Numbered from the stretch's first letter, positions 27,301 through 35,120 are shown. The stretch: 64,000 bases of DNA from Microbacterium sp. SZ1 (GCF_002362255.1 NZ_LPVV01000023.1:124001-188000); one strand, 5' to 3'. Notes: generated from the sequence alone by a model not told the origin. A program made the numbers and translations.

Positions 27301-27683
27301 TGTGCCGCGGCTGCGGATCTAATCGTATCTCGCATCGTCTCGGCGAGATACGTGGCATTCATGTTTCGTTCGACCAGGTCTCGTGCGGTCGCTACCGGAA
27401 TCGCACGCAGCGCCAACTCGACGGACTCGACAGCCACGCTCCGATCCCCGTCATCGAGGCCCGCCGCCTCAGCTTGGATAAGAGGGGTCAACCTCTCGCT
27501 TAGGGATTCCGCGACGTTCTCCAGCTGCAGAGCGACTCGACGTTGCCCGGGGCCCGCAGGCTCGATTCTCGAGAAGATCGCTCGGATGTCGTCCACCGGT
27601 CCGTCGATCGAGTTGTCGTTTACCCACACGCGCGCGATGCACTTCACCGCGGCGACGGCGATTGCGAATCCTAGGTCGGGCAT
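24375..27683 (-). CDS. NACHT-domain NTPase with leucine-rich C-terminal region, probable anti-phage protein
   Basis: 1102 residues. The N-terminal 230 are helical (DLGFAIAVAAVKCIARVWVN, then RRVALQLENVAESLSERL) and resemble NACHT-associated helical domains. The NACHT domain (about 275-460) has Walker A GGAGSGKTT with Lys293 and Walker B ATLLIDGLDEVSKRRRG with Asp370. A helical stretch follows, and residues about 820-1050 are irregular leucine-rich repeats (NVSLISLPELRAI, THALRISECDSLISL). This order matches bacterial NLR-like bNACHT/STAND defence proteins that sense phage components. GC is about 58% in a sampled line against roughly 70% around it, so it was probably acquired. Start ATG 27683 has a TAGGAGGAG site. 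No nuclease or membrane effector domain is obvious. It is a single gene between housekeeping operons. Confidence 0.83.
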   Translation of the reverse strand: MPDLGFAIAVAAVKCIARVWVNDNSIDGPVDDIRAIFSRIEPAGPGQRRVALQLENVAESLSERLTPLIQAEAAGLDDGDRSVAVESVELALRAIPVATARDLVERNMNATYLAETMRDTIRSAAAAQGLSEAGLALQERLVVESALYVLEIATRLPSYAAIRDELILTRSSRLEELVEEALSRLPRFEPDGSRPAEDEQFEHLYRIALKHKTDQVRLFGLQGQTSNAHYPLSVAYISLSIETVRDPRVVSATGARLEDVPSTSGDMSGDVKLEELLGETSKLILVGGAGSGKTTLLNWIALSSVSPNVATRVPKGWKERVPFIVPLRQFAEKELPSIEQLSVTTIQSLTAPVGWAQRVFTQGRATLLIDGLDEVSKRRRGDVYSWLDSILSIFPETNIVVSTRPTGLPKQWSDDLKFTRADIQEMRPVDTRVFIQKWHTAAAHAGTSPGFGTVEDAERAMQEIARTRPAIKALSNTPLLCALICALHFKHGSSLPKNRIELYDTALVMLLAARDNERKVDISHIELSQTQRRTIIRDFALWMHENGLSDASTDDYTSSVALSMKRISGTSVPPSEIAGFLMERSGILREPVPNRVDFVHRTFLEYLAAVAIVEDNSIEKLVLHAENDQWREVIILAAGVAQKHQREKLLSRLLAIGRDSPATRHRHYLLAIACLETAPELPVELRRDLEMAVSEVVPPHTMGEALAIASAGQLAVPLLGSSPTLKARPAAASVRALCMIGTEEALERLSSYREERRVTVTRELLRGWPNFDPARYAATVLGGVDLAREPAIVADPSLVPHLASLRADSRIFLDLPRRYEHVREIPRLPSSVYGADLSGLQGVQSVNDIPISDAGSLVLDSSSIESLHGIEDHPALFYFSALGCDRLRTGGDLRNTSGLRSFLVGGAPLDKLEFLAEAASPIGNVSLISLPELRAISAPIKTHALRISECDSLISLVGVADSIDLDILHIDRLKARSLRLPANLRTLQVIVAEGEIDMSGGEELQAAILPENAIEGISEWIAARPKLERLTLLSHRPKKLSDETRTALSRLGQEGTGPELITLSGLIETTDDLTIDGYARVVPPQRAPRFSAVAFRRLDQAA

Positions 27684-27733
27684 GGTTCTCCTCCTACTGC
27701 CTGTTCGTGGCATTGTGCCTCTAGGGGACGAAC

Positions 27734-27747
27734 CTATCGATCGATAG
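27734..27747. promoter_or_regulatory. 14-bp perfect palindrome upstream of the NACHT gene
   Basis: CTATCGATCGATAG is a perfect palindrome 51 bp before the NACHT start codon, in its probable promoter region. It could be an operator; no regulator gene is adjacent. Confidence 0.35.
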
Positions 27748-27877
27748 CCATGTTCGGCGTCTTGGGTGCCGACACGCTTCGTCATGGATGTGCGGTGTTG
27801 TCACGATCGCACGTACTGTGGGTGAGTTCCGCGCACCACAGCATCCGCGCATCGCATCGCCCCAGGAGGGTTCACCC

Positions 27878-28696
27878 ATGTCCCGTCGCCTCATCGCCGT
27901 CACCGCACTCGTCCTCGGCGCCGCCGCGCTCACGGCGTGCAGCGGCAGCACCGCTCCCGCCGAGAGCGGCTCGTCATCGGAGAGCGGATCGAACGACTTC
28001 GGCCTCGTCAAGGACGGCACGCTGACGGTCGCGACCGAGGGAACGTACCGCCCGTTCAGCTTCCACGGCGACGGCGGGACGGGCGACCTCACCGGGTACG
28101 ACGTCGAGATCATCCAGGCCGTCGCCGACAAGCTCGATCTCGAGGTCGACTTCCAGGAGACGCAGTGGGACGCGATCTTCGCGGGTCTCGACGCCGGCCG
28201 CTTCGACGTGATCGCCAACCAGGTCACGATCAACGACGACCGCAAGGCCTCCTACCTGTTCAGCACGCCGTACACGGTGTCGCCCGGCGTGATCGTCGTG
28301 AACGAGGACGACGACTCGATCTCCTCGTTCGACGACCTGGCCGGCAAGACCACCGCGCAGTCGCTCACCAGCAACTGGAACGACCTGGCGAAGGAGTCGG
28401 GCGCGAACGTCGAGGGCGTCGAGGGATGGGCGCAGGCGGTCGAGCTGCTCCGCCAGGGCCGTGTCGACGCGACCATCAACGACAAGCTCACCTTCCTCGA
28501 CTACGAGAAGACCAACAGCCCGACGGGTCTGAAGATCGCGGCGGAGACCGAGGATGCCGGTGAGCAGGCCTTCGTGTTCACGAAGGACAAGCAGTCGCTC
28601 GTCGAGGCCGTGGACGCCGCGCTCGAGGAACTGCGCGCCGACGGCACGCTGGCCGAGATCAGCGACAAGTACTTCGGCGCCGACGTCACCCAGTAA
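27878..28696 (+). CDS. Amino-acid ABC transporter substrate-binding lipoprotein
   Basis: 272 residues. A lipoprotein signal peptide ends in a lipobox (AALTACSGS, cysteine about residue 20), followed by a serine-rich linker and a type II periplasmic-binding fold of the polar amino-acid family: LTVATEGTYRPFSFHG, GYDVEIIQAVADKL, WDAIFAGLDAGRFDVIANQ and FSTPY. It delivers its ligand to the permease and ATPase encoded next. Cystine or other polar amino acids are likely, since the WDAIFAGLDAGRFD pattern is shared by TcyA-like proteins. ATG 27878 has an AGGAGGG ribosome site; an upstream in-frame extension lacks a signal peptide. Confidence 0.92.
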   Translation: MSRRLIAVTALVLGAAALTACSGSTAPAESGSSSESGSNDFGLVKDGTLTVATEGTYRPFSFHGDGGTGDLTGYDVEIIQAVADKLDLEVDFQETQWDAIFAGLDAGRFDVIANQVTINDDRKASYLFSTPYTVSPGVIVVNEDDDSISSFDDLAGKTTAQSLTSNWNDLAKESGANVEGVEGWAQAVELLRQGRVDATINDKLTFLDYEKTNSPTGLKIAAETEDAGEQAFVFTKDKQSLVEAVDAALEELRADGTLAEISDKYFGADVTQ

Positions 28697-28699
28697 CCC

Positions 28700-29365
28700 A
28701 TGGAGAGCCCCTGGCAGCTGTTCCTCGACTCGCTCGGGCCGATCGCCCTGGCGGGTCTGACGGCGACGGTGCCGCTGGCACTCGTCTCGTTCGTCATCGG
28801 TCTGCTCATCGCGATCGGCGTCGCCCTCATGCGGATCTCGGTGAACCCGGTGGTGTCGGGCATCGCCCGGTTCTACATCTCGGTGATCCGGGGCACGCCG
28901 ATGCTCGTGCAGCTCTTCGTGATCTTCTACGGGATGCCGTCGATCGGCGTGACGATCGACCCGTGGCCGAGTGCGATCATCGCGCTGTCCCTGAACGTCG
29001 GCGGGTACGGTGCCGAGGTGGTGCGGGCAGCGATCCTCTCGGTGCCGAAGGGGCAGTGGGAGGCGGCGTACACGGTCGGCATGAACCGCACGCGGACGCT
29101 GACCCGCATCATCCTGCCTCAGGCCGCGCGGGTGTCGGTGCCGCCGCTGTCGAACACGTTCATCTCGCTCGTCAAGGACACTTCGCTCGCCTCGCTCATC
29201 CTCGTGACCGAGCTGTTCAAGGTCGCGCAGCAGATCGCGTCGACGACGTACCAGTTCATGGTGCTGTACCTCGCGGCGGCGCTGGTCTACTGGGTGTTCT
29301 GCCTCGTGCTGTCGTTCGGGCAGAGCGCACTGGAGAGGAGGCTCGATCGTCATGTCGCGCACTGA
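28700..29365 (+). CDS. Polar amino-acid ABC transporter permease
   Basis: 221 residues with about five membrane segments and the HisM/GlnP-family signature: [21 protein letters not shown], then the EAA-type loop [23 protein letters not shown] and the [12 protein letters not shown] block. It sits 3 bp after the binding-protein stop and overlaps the ATPase gene by 14 bp, so the three genes form one operon. A single permease species suggests a homodimeric channel. Confidence 0.93.
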   Translation: MESPWQLFLDSLGPIALAGLTATVPLALVSFVIGLLIAIGVALMRISVNPVVSGIARFYISVIRGTPMLVQLFVIFYGMPSIGVTIDPWPSAIIALSLNVGGYGAEVVRAAILSVPKGQWEAAYTVGMNRTRTLTRIILPQAARVSVPPLSNTFISLVKDTSLASLILVTELFKVAQQIASTTYQFMVLYLAAALVYWVFCLVLSFGQSALERRLDRHVAH

Positions 29366-30155
29366 GGGAACGGGTGAGGTGCTGCTCGCCGCTCGAGGAC
29401 TGCACAAGCGCTTCGGCGACAACGAAGTGCTGCGCGGGATCGACCTGACGCTGCACCGCGGAGAGGTCGTCGTGCTGATCGGCCCGAGCGGGTCGGGCAA
29501 GACGACGGTGCTCCGCGCGCTCAACGGACTCGAGATCCCGGATGCCGGCACGATCGACGTCACCGGCGGCCCGCAGATCGACTTCGTCGACGCGGGCGGC
29601 CAGGGCAAGCGCAGGCGGGCGCAGCAGCGCCTCGCCCTGCGAGACCGCTCGGCGATGGTGTTCCAGCACCACAATTTGTTCCCGCACCTGTCGGTGCTCG
29701 AGAACGTCATCGAGGGGCCCTGGCGCGTGCAGGGGAGGCCGAAGGCCGAGGTGGTCGCCGAGGCGCGCACGCTCCTCGCCCGCGTCGGTCTCGCCGACAG
29801 AGAGGATGCCCGGCCCCACCAGCTCTCGGGTGGGCAGCAGCAGCGCGTCGGCATCGTGCGCGCACTGGCGCTACGACCGGATCTGCTGCTCTTCGACGAG
29901 CCGACGAGTGCGCTCGATCCCGAACTCGTGGGGGAGGTGCTGCTGGTCATCAAGGAGCTCGCCGACGAGGGGTGGAGCATGGTGGTCGTCACGCACGAGC
30001 TGAGCTTCGCGCGTGAGGCCGCCGACCGGGTGCTGTTCATGGACGGCGGGGTCGTCGTCGAGGAGGGCGCCCCGCAGGATCTCTTCAGTGCGCCGCGACA
30101 CGAGCGCACGCAGCGGTTCCTCACCCGCATCCTGCGCCCGCTCGACGGGGAGTGA
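29352..30155 (+). CDS. Polar amino-acid ABC transporter ATP-binding protein
   Basis: 267 residues. Walker [18 protein letters not shown]-loop [17 protein letters not shown], signature [15 protein letters not shown], Walker [16 protein letters not shown] and the switch His in [14 protein letters not shown] are all present. The [14 protein letters not shown] segment is characteristic of the GlnQ/HisP amino-acid group. It energises import through the preceding permease. It converges on lysE, with an 8-bp gap between stop codons. Confidence 0.95.
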   Translation: MSRTEGTGEVLLAARGLHKRFGDNEVLRGIDLTLHRGEVVVLIGPSGSGKTTVLRALNGLEIPDAGTIDVTGGPQIDFVDAGGQGKRRRAQQRLALRDRSAMVFQHHNLFPHLSVLENVIEGPWRVQGRPKAEVVAEARTLLARVGLADREDARPHQLSGGQQQRVGIVRALALRPDLLLFDEPTSALDPELVGEVLLVIKELADEGWSMVVVTHELSFAREAADRVLFMDGGVVVEEGAPQDLFSAPRHERTQRFLTRILRPLDGE

Positions 30156-30163
30156 TCCCCGGC

Positions 30164-30817
30164 TCAGGCGACGACGGGCAGGACGAGGGTGATCGCGAGC
30201 GCGATCATGACGACGGCGATGATCCCGTCGAGGATGCGCCACGAGCGCTCCGTGCGCAGCCAGCGTCCGAGATAGCGCGCCCCGAAGCCCAGAGCCGTGA
30301 ACCACAGGATGCTGGCGACGATCGCCCCGGCGGCGAACAGCCAGCGCTCCGCACCGTGGGTCGCCGCGATCGAGCCGAGCATGAGCACGGTGTCGAGATA
30401 CACGTGCGGGTTGAGCCAGGTGAGCGCGAGCACGGTGAGCAGGACCGGGGCGAGCGCGGTGCGCGTCGCGGTGCTCGTCGTCCCGCCGGCGGGCGCGCCG
30501 CCGCGTGCGGGGGCGTCGTCGACCTGCAGCCGTTCGCCTCCGCGCCAGGAGCGTCGCGCAGCCAGGATGCCGTAGCCGAGAAGGAACAGGGCTCCGGCCC
30601 ATCGTGCGACGACCACGAGCCAGGGCGCGGCCGAGATCACGAAGCCGAGACCCGCGACCCCGGCGAGGATCAGCAGGGCGTCGGAGAGGGCGCAGATGAC
30701 CACGACCGGTAGGACATGCTCCCGACGGATGCCCTGTCGCAGCACGAAGACGTTCTGCGCGCCGATGGCGACGATGAGCGAGAGGCCGAGTCCGAGACCC
30801 GAGAGGACCGAGAGCAT
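30164..30817 (-). CDS. lysE: LysE/ArgO-family amino-acid exporter
   Basis: 217 residues with six hydrophobic segments and the LysE N-terminal signature (GLGLGLSLIVAIGAQNVFVLRQGIRREH). The family exports lysine, arginine or other basic amino acids, relieving overload. ATG 30817 is preceded by a TACCGT box with a 6-nt gap, so the message is probably leaderless. It is divergent from a LysG/ArgP-type regulator with 70 bp between, the classic lysE-lysG arrangement known in Corynebacterium. Specificity for lysine, arginine or both cannot be told by eye. Confidence 0.92.
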   Translation of the reverse strand: MLSVLSGLGLGLSLIVAIGAQNVFVLRQGIRREHVLPVVVICALSDALLILAGVAGLGFVISAAPWLVVVARWAGALFLLGYGILAARRSWRGGERLQVDDAPARGGAPAGGTTSTATRTALAPVLLTVLALTWLNPHVYLDTVLMLGSIAATHGAERWLFAAGAIVASILWFTALGFGARYLGRWLRTERSWRILDGIIAVVMIALAITLVLPVVA

Positions 30818-30887
30818 GTCTTCACGGTATGCGGGCTTGTGCATGAGCACCAGCGATGATTCCTTGTGAACCATTAGCCTGGCTTAG
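30818..30887. promoter_or_regulatory. Divergent lysE/lysG promoter region
   Basis: Both genes carry TANNNT boxes next to their start codons: TACCGT with 6 nt to lysE, and TAGCCT (30875-30880) with 7 nt to lysG. TTAGCCTGGCTTA at 30874-30886 is a near-palindrome overlapping the lysG -10 box, a candidate LysG binding site. Confidence 0.45.
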
Positions 30888-31760
30888 GTGAGGATCGATC
30901 CGGACCTGGCCGCCACCGTCGCGGCCGTCGCCGACGAAGGCACGCTCGACGCGGCATCCCGCGTCCTGCGCATCACGCCGTCCGCGGTGAGTCAGCGACT
31001 GAAGGCCCTTGAGCAGCAGCTCGGGCGCGTACTCGTCGTGCGGACGAAGCCGGCGCGGTTGACCGATGCGGGCGAGGCCGTCGTGCGGCTCGCACGGCAG
31101 GCCGCGCTGCTCGAGCACGACGCCCTGGCCGGGCTGGGCCTCGACGGCGACTCGGCGCGTCCTCGGATCCCGCTCGCGGTGAACGCCGACTCGATGGCGA
31201 CCTGGTTCCTCGCACCGCTCGCGCGTCTGTCCCGACACCACGACATCGACGTCGACCTGCACCGCGACGACCAGAATTTCACGGCTCGACTGTTGGAGTC
31301 CGGCACGGTCATGGCCGCGGTGACGAGTGAGTCGTCGCCGGTGGCCGGGTGCTCGGTCTCGCCGCTCGGGGTGCTGGAGTACCGGGCGATGGCGGAACCC
31401 CGCTACGCCGAGCGCTGGTTCCCCGGCGGGGTGACCGTCGAGGCGCTGACGGCCGCTCCGTTCGTCGACTTCGACCGTCGAGACACGCTGCAGCACGAGT
31501 GGCTGGCGGCCAGGGGGGTGGCCGCCCACGGCGTGCCGCGGCACTACGTGCCGGCCTCCCATGACTACGCGCTCGCCGTCAGGCTCGGATTGGGGTGGGG
31601 CATGGTTCCGCGGCTGCAGGACGAGGGCGGGCTGATCGACCTGGGCGGGCCGCCGCTGCGGGTCGCGCTCTACTGGCAGCAGTGGAACCTCCGCTCGACG
31701 CTGCTCGATGCGATCGCCGCCGAGGTCGCTGCCGAGGCGCACTGCGTGCTCCGGCCCTGA
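30888..31760 (+). CDS. lysG: LysR-family regulator, LysG/ArgP type
   Basis: 290 residues. The N-terminal LysR helix-turn-helix reads LAATVAAVADEGTLDAASRVLRITPSAVSQRLKALEQQLG; the GTLDAASRVLRITPSAVSQR form is typical of the ArgP/IciA/LysG subgroup. The C-terminal effector-binding domain follows (PLAVNADSMATWFLAPL). LysG activates lysE when basic amino acids accumulate. The gene is divergent from lysE, fitting that role. It starts at GTG 30888, 7 nt after a TAGCCT box. Confidence 0.93.
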   Translation: MRIDPDLAATVAAVADEGTLDAASRVLRITPSAVSQRLKALEQQLGRVLVVRTKPARLTDAGEAVVRLARQAALLEHDALAGLGLDGDSARPRIPLAVNADSMATWFLAPLARLSRHHDIDVDLHRDDQNFTARLLESGTVMAAVTSESSPVAGCSVSPLGVLEYRAMAEPRYAERWFPGGVTVEALTAAPFVDFDRRDTLQHEWLAARGVAAHGVPRHYVPASHDYALAVRLGLGWGMVPRLQDEGGLIDLGGPPLRVALYWQQWNLRSTLLDAIAAEVAAEAHCVLRP

Positions 31761-31956
31761 CGAACGATTCTCATCCGTTTTGCGAAGAGGGCGTTGCGAC
31801 CCGAGTTGAATGGGTATTCAATCTCAGGAACGGCATGTGTCTCGTGGGAGCGATTCCTACCGGGCACATGCAAGACGAAAGGGTGCACGAACCGTGGTCT
31901 TTGAGGGAAGATCGTCCACTCGTCCGTGCATCCTCGATTCCTGAGGGGGAAGAGAC
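31761..31956 (+). promoter_or_regulatory. Upstream region of the surface-protein operon
   Basis: A 196-bp stretch, AT-richer than its surroundings. It holds the inverted repeat TTGAAT-GGGT-ATTCAA at 31806-31821, which could be an operator, and a GAGGGGGAAGAG ribosome site for the first gene. No known riboswitch class could be recognised here. Confidence 0.4.
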
Positions 31957-32580
31957 ATGGTCACCACGGATACCAGGAGGAAGGTTCTCGCCGTCCTCGC
32001 CGGAGGCGTCGTGCTAGGGGTGGGCGTCGGCGTCACGCTCGCCGCCTGGAACGACTCGGAGTTCGCCACGGGCACCTTCGGCGCCGGTTCTTTCAATCTG
32101 GAGGGCTCGACGACGAGCGCCACCGCAGGATACGACGACCACAACATCGACAACGGGGATGCCGCGGCATCCCTCGTGTTCCAACTCCCGGCCGTCGCCG
32201 CGTCGATGTCGCCGGGAGACGTCGTCTACGCGCCCTTCTGGGTGCGACTCGACGCCACGACGACGAACGCCGCGACCCTGGCGCCCGCCGGGATCACGGC
32301 GGGAACCGGCGGCAACGAGGCGAACCTCTCGTACACCGTCACCGCGATCGGCGCCGCAGACGTCTGCGGAGCAGGCGCCACGGGGACGGTCGTCGCCTCC
32401 GGAGCGACGCTCAGTGCTCAGACGGGAGCGACATCGGTGCCGCTCGCCGAGGGAACCGCTCCCGGCGCGGCCGGCGCACCCGTGCAGCTGTGCTTCGCCG
32501 TCACCGCGGGTGCGGCGCTGACCCAGGGCGCGACGGCGACCGCGACGTGGGAGTTCACCGCGACCTCCATCTCCGATTGA
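31957..32580 (+). CDS. Secreted protein with SipW-type signal peptide (TasA/CalY-like)
   Basis: 207 residues. The N terminus fits the SipW-cognate class: basic start, hydrophobic core LAVLAGGVVLGVGVGVTLAAW and the conserved WNDSEFATGTFGAGSFNL region around the expected cut. The mature part is a threonine/alanine-rich beta-type domain with two cysteines (ADVCGAG and VQLCFAV) that may form a disulphide. In Bacillus, proteins with this signal class (TasA, camelysin) form extracellular fibres after processing by SipW. The gene opens an operon whose third member is a matching peptidase. It is paralogous to the next gene over the signal region. Confidence 0.82.
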   Translation: MVTTDTRRKVLAVLAGGVVLGVGVGVTLAAWNDSEFATGTFGAGSFNLEGSTTSATAGYDDHNIDNGDAAASLVFQLPAVAASMSPGDVVYAPFWVRLDATTTNAATLAPAGITAGTGGNEANLSYTVTAIGAADVCGAGATGTVVASGATLSAQTGATSVPLAEGTAPGAAGAPVQLCFAVTAGAALTQGATATATWEFTATSISD

Positions 32581-32596
32581 CCGCGGTCGACTGATC

Positions 32597-33256
32597 ATGG
32601 CCGATACCCGCCGGAGGATGCGGGAGAGGAAGCGTCTGCGCTCCCGCCGGATCCGAGCCGTCCTCGCGGGCGGTCTCGTGTTCGGCGTCGGCGCGACCAT
32701 GACCCTCGCCGCGTGGAACGACTCCGAGTACGCGTCGTCGACGTTCACCGCAGGACGCTTCGACATCGTGGGTGCGACCGACGGTGCGACGTTCTCGAGC
32801 CACGCGACGGCAGGGGCCGCGGCGGCGCTGAGCTTCGCCGTCGCGCCGACGGCGATGGTGCCCGGCACGACGACCTACGCCCTGTTCAGCGTCAAGACGG
32901 CCAACCCGTCGGCGGCGGGGACGCTGCAGCTCACCGCCGGTACGCCGGGGGGCACCGGGCTCGCGACGTATCTCACGTACGGTGTGCGCCTCGTGCCGAC
33001 GGCGGCCACGCCGAGTCAGTCGTGCACGGCTGCGACCTACGGGGCGGCATCGGGCGCCTCGAGCGTGATCGTCGCAGACGGCTCTGCCCTGACCGTCGGG
33101 GGAGCGGCCACCACCTCAGTGCCGCAGGTGGTCGCGGCGAACGGGGGCAACCAGTTGAACTACTGCGTCGCGGTGACGCTTCCGACGACCGCGGTCAATG
33201 CGGCGCAGGGTCTCACGATGACGCAGACGTGGCAGATCCAGGGCACGTCGTCCTAG
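32597..33256 (+). CDS. Secreted protein with SipW-type signal peptide, second paralogue
   Basis: 219 residues. A strongly basic N terminus (RRRMRERKRLRSRRIR) precedes AVLAGGLVFGVGATMTLAAWNDSEYASSTFTAGRF, which repeats the signal-peptide pattern of the previous gene almost residue for residue. The mature domain is Thr/Ser/Ala-rich with two cysteines (SQSCTA and LNYCVAV) placed like those of its neighbour. It probably makes a second subunit of the same surface structure. It sits 16 bp downstream of the first gene and 54 bp ahead of the peptidase. Confidence 0.82.
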   Translation: MADTRRRMRERKRLRSRRIRAVLAGGLVFGVGATMTLAAWNDSEYASSTFTAGRFDIVGATDGATFSSHATAGAAAALSFAVAPTAMVPGTTTYALFSVKTANPSAAGTLQLTAGTPGGTGLATYLTYGVRLVPTAATPSQSCTAATYGAASGASSVIVADGSALTVGGAATTSVPQVVAANGGNQLNYCVAVTLPTTAVNAAQGLTMTQTWQIQGTSS

Positions 33257-33310
33257 CCGGCTGACGCCGACGAGCTGCGACGGATGCTGACGACGAGCGG
33301 GAGGAGGGGC

Positions 33311-33892
33311 ATGAGCACACCGATCACACGGCGCGAGCTGCGCGAGCACGTCGCTGAGAGCTCGGCGGATGCACCGAGCGCGCGCAAGCGTCGCGTCGGA
33401 CGCCTCCTCGTCGACTCCGCGCTGTGGATCGCCGCCGCCGCGGGTGTGGTGTGCATCGCGCTGGTCGTGCTCGCCTTCGCGGCGCAGGTCACGCTCATCA
33501 TGTTCCGCACCGGGTCGATGTCGCCCACGATCCCCGCGGGTTCCGTCGCCGTCGTGCAGCAGGTGCCGGCGTCCCAGGTCGGCGTCGGCGACGTCGTGAC
33601 CGTCGACCGCCCAGGGGAGCTGCCCATCACGCATCGGATCACCTCGGTCGCAGACGGGGTCACCGAGGACGAGCGCGTCATCACCATGCGGGGAGATGCG
33701 AATGCCTCCGACGACCCGTTCCCCTACGCCGTCACCTCGGTGCGGCGCGTGCTCTTCTCGGTGCCCGGCGTGGCATCCGTCATCGTCGCGCTCAGCGATC
33801 CCCTCGTGCTGGGCGGCATCACGGTCGCGGCGACCGTGCTCGTCGTGTGGGCGTTCTGGCCGCGGAAGCGGCGTGAGGAGGGGCGGGGATGA
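33311..33892 (+). CDS. sipW: Signal peptidase I of the SipW/ER type
   Basis: 193 residues. An N-terminal membrane anchor (about 34-65) is followed by the catalytic Ser69 in FRTGSMSPTIPAG. His108 in LPITHRITS stands where bacterial type I peptidases have lysine. Asp129 in MRGDANASDD follows, and a second membrane segment is near the C terminus. Ser-His-Asp is the ER/archaeal/SipW arrangement. The start is ATG 33311 with a GGAGGAGGGG ribosome site; a longer in-frame start 27 bp upstream has none. It most likely cleaves the two upstream proteins with SipW-type signals and perhaps the last gene product. Confidence 0.88.
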   Translation: MSTPITRRELREHVAESSADAPSARKRRVGRLLVDSALWIAAAAGVVCIALVVLAFAAQVTLIMFRTGSMSPTIPAGSVAVVQQVPASQVGVGDVVTVDRPGELPITHRITSVADGVTEDERVITMRGDANASDDPFPYAVTSVRRVLFSVPGVASVIVALSDPLVLGGITVAATVLVVWAFWPRKRREEGRG

Positions 33893-34587
33893 CCATCAGT
33901 CGCGCCGCGGTCGGTGTGGCGGCCGCGGTCGCGTTCGCCGCGGCTGCTGCTCTCGCAGCGGCGCCGGCGTGGGCCGCCCCGAGCACGGAGGTCGTGCAGA
34001 GCGCGGTGCTGCGGATCGTCTCCGTCGCGGATTGGAGCGAGGCAGCGGACCTGCTGCCGGGAGAGTCGGTGCAGTGGGACGTGACGGTCAGTGCCGACGC
34101 CGATGCCGAACCCGGAACCGTGACCCTCGCCCTGAGTGCGACCGGTGCGGCGCCGCTGCTCGTCGACGCCGAGCTCTGCCTGCAGCCCTGGACCGACGGC
34201 GCGTGCCCCGGCGGCGCCTCCGTGCTTCTGACGTCGTGGGCCATCCCGCGTGACGGCAGCGAGGCCGTGCTCGTCGACTTCCCGTCGACGCAGACCGCGC
34301 ACCTGCGACTACGGATGGCACTGGGCGGAGACGACGACCGGCCCGGTTTCACCGATGTGCGCGTCTCGGCCCGCGGCGTCGGAGATGCGGTCACCGCAGG
34401 AGCGGGAGGCGGACTCGCGGTCACCGGCGGAACGGCGCCGGTCGGAGCGCTCATCGGCGGAGGCGCGCTGCTCGGTGCGGGGACGGTGCTGCTCGCCGGG
34501 CGGATCAGGCGGCGGCGTGCCGAGAACGCCGAGCAGGCCCGGCGAGACGGCGGCGATGAGCGCGGGTATGCGGGGTCGGCGCCGTGA
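33889..34587 (+). CDS. LAxTG-anchored cell-surface protein
   Basis: 232 residues. A standard Sec signal peptide ends AAPAWA, near residue 30. The middle is a beta-rich extracellular domain with one Cys pair (ELCLQPW and GACPGG). The C terminus has the sorting signal LAVTGG followed by a hydrophobic segment (APVGALIGGGALLGAGTVLLAG) and RIRRRR. LAxTG is the motif used by class E sortases in actinobacteria, so this protein is probably attached to peptidoglycan and may anchor fibres made from the SipW-processed proteins. ATG 33889 overlaps the peptidase stop; its own end overlaps the next GTG. No sortase gene is in the window. Confidence 0.82.
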   Translation: MTISRAAVGVAAAVAFAAAAALAAAPAWAAPSTEVVQSAVLRIVSVADWSEAADLLPGESVQWDVTVSADADAEPGTVTLALSATGAAPLLVDAELCLQPWTDGACPGGASVLLTSWAIPRDGSEAVLVDFPSTQTAHLRLRMALGGDDDRPGFTDVRVSARGVGDAVTAGAGGGLAVTGGTAPVGALIGGGALLGAGTVLLAGRIRRRRAENAEQARRDGGDERGYAGSAP

Positions 34588-35105
34588 CCGCGCGAGCTCG
34601 ATCATCGCGACGGCGGCTGATCGCCGGCATCCTGGGCGTGAGCGTCCTCGCAGGGTCGAGTGCGATCGCAGGCGCCCAGCCGGTCGACGCGCGCTTCACC
34701 GACGCCGAGTATGCGGCCTCCGGTACGTTCACGTCGTTCACGGTGCCGCCGGCGACCATCACAGCGTGCACGATCACGAACAACGCGCTGGGCGTCTTCC
34801 AGAGCGTGACGCTCGTCTGGACGTCGATCTATCCGGCCAGCGGGATACGACTGACCCTCACCCAGGGGGCCACGACGGCGGTGGTTCCGGCATCCACCAT
34901 CGCGACGTCGGGTCCGAACGGCGGGGTCTACACGCACACGGCGGTGCTGTCGCAGGCTCTGCTCGCCAGTCTGCTCACGAACCTGCTGGGAAGCACGACG
35001 ACCATGACGGTCAACAACCTTCTCGTCGGCACCGCGTGGGTCTCGGTGGGGGTGTCGAGACAGCTGTCGATCGCGCTCCTCGGGACGGGCGCGACCTGCA
35101 CCTGA
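34584..35105 (+). CDS. Small secreted protein, last gene of the surface operon
   Basis: 173 residues. A basic N terminus and hydrophobic segment (RRRLIAGILGVSVLAGSSAIAGAQPVDARFTDAEYAASGTF) form a secretion signal. The DARFTDAEYAASGTFTSF stretch echoes the WNDSEYASSTF motif of the two SipW-type proteins, so it may be a third, more divergent substrate. The rest is Thr/Val/Leu-rich with cysteines near residue 62 and at the penultimate position (ATCT). GTG 34584 overlaps the previous stop. I do not recognise a family beyond this resemblance. Confidence 0.75.
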   Translation: MTARARSSRRRLIAGILGVSVLAGSSAIAGAQPVDARFTDAEYAASGTFTSFTVPPATITACTITNNALGVFQSVTLVWTSIYPASGIRLTLTQGATTAVVPASTIATSGPNGGVYTHTAVLSQALLASLLTNLLGSTTTMTVNNLLVGTAWVSVGVSRQLSIALLGTGATCT

Positions 35106-35120
35106 GCTCGGCGTGTGCTC

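Noticed and set aside
31761..31956. Possible riboswitch before the surface operon
   Set aside because: I compared the region with the c-di-GMP, c-di-AMP and cobalamin consensus features I know and found no convincing match; only a short inverted repeat remains.
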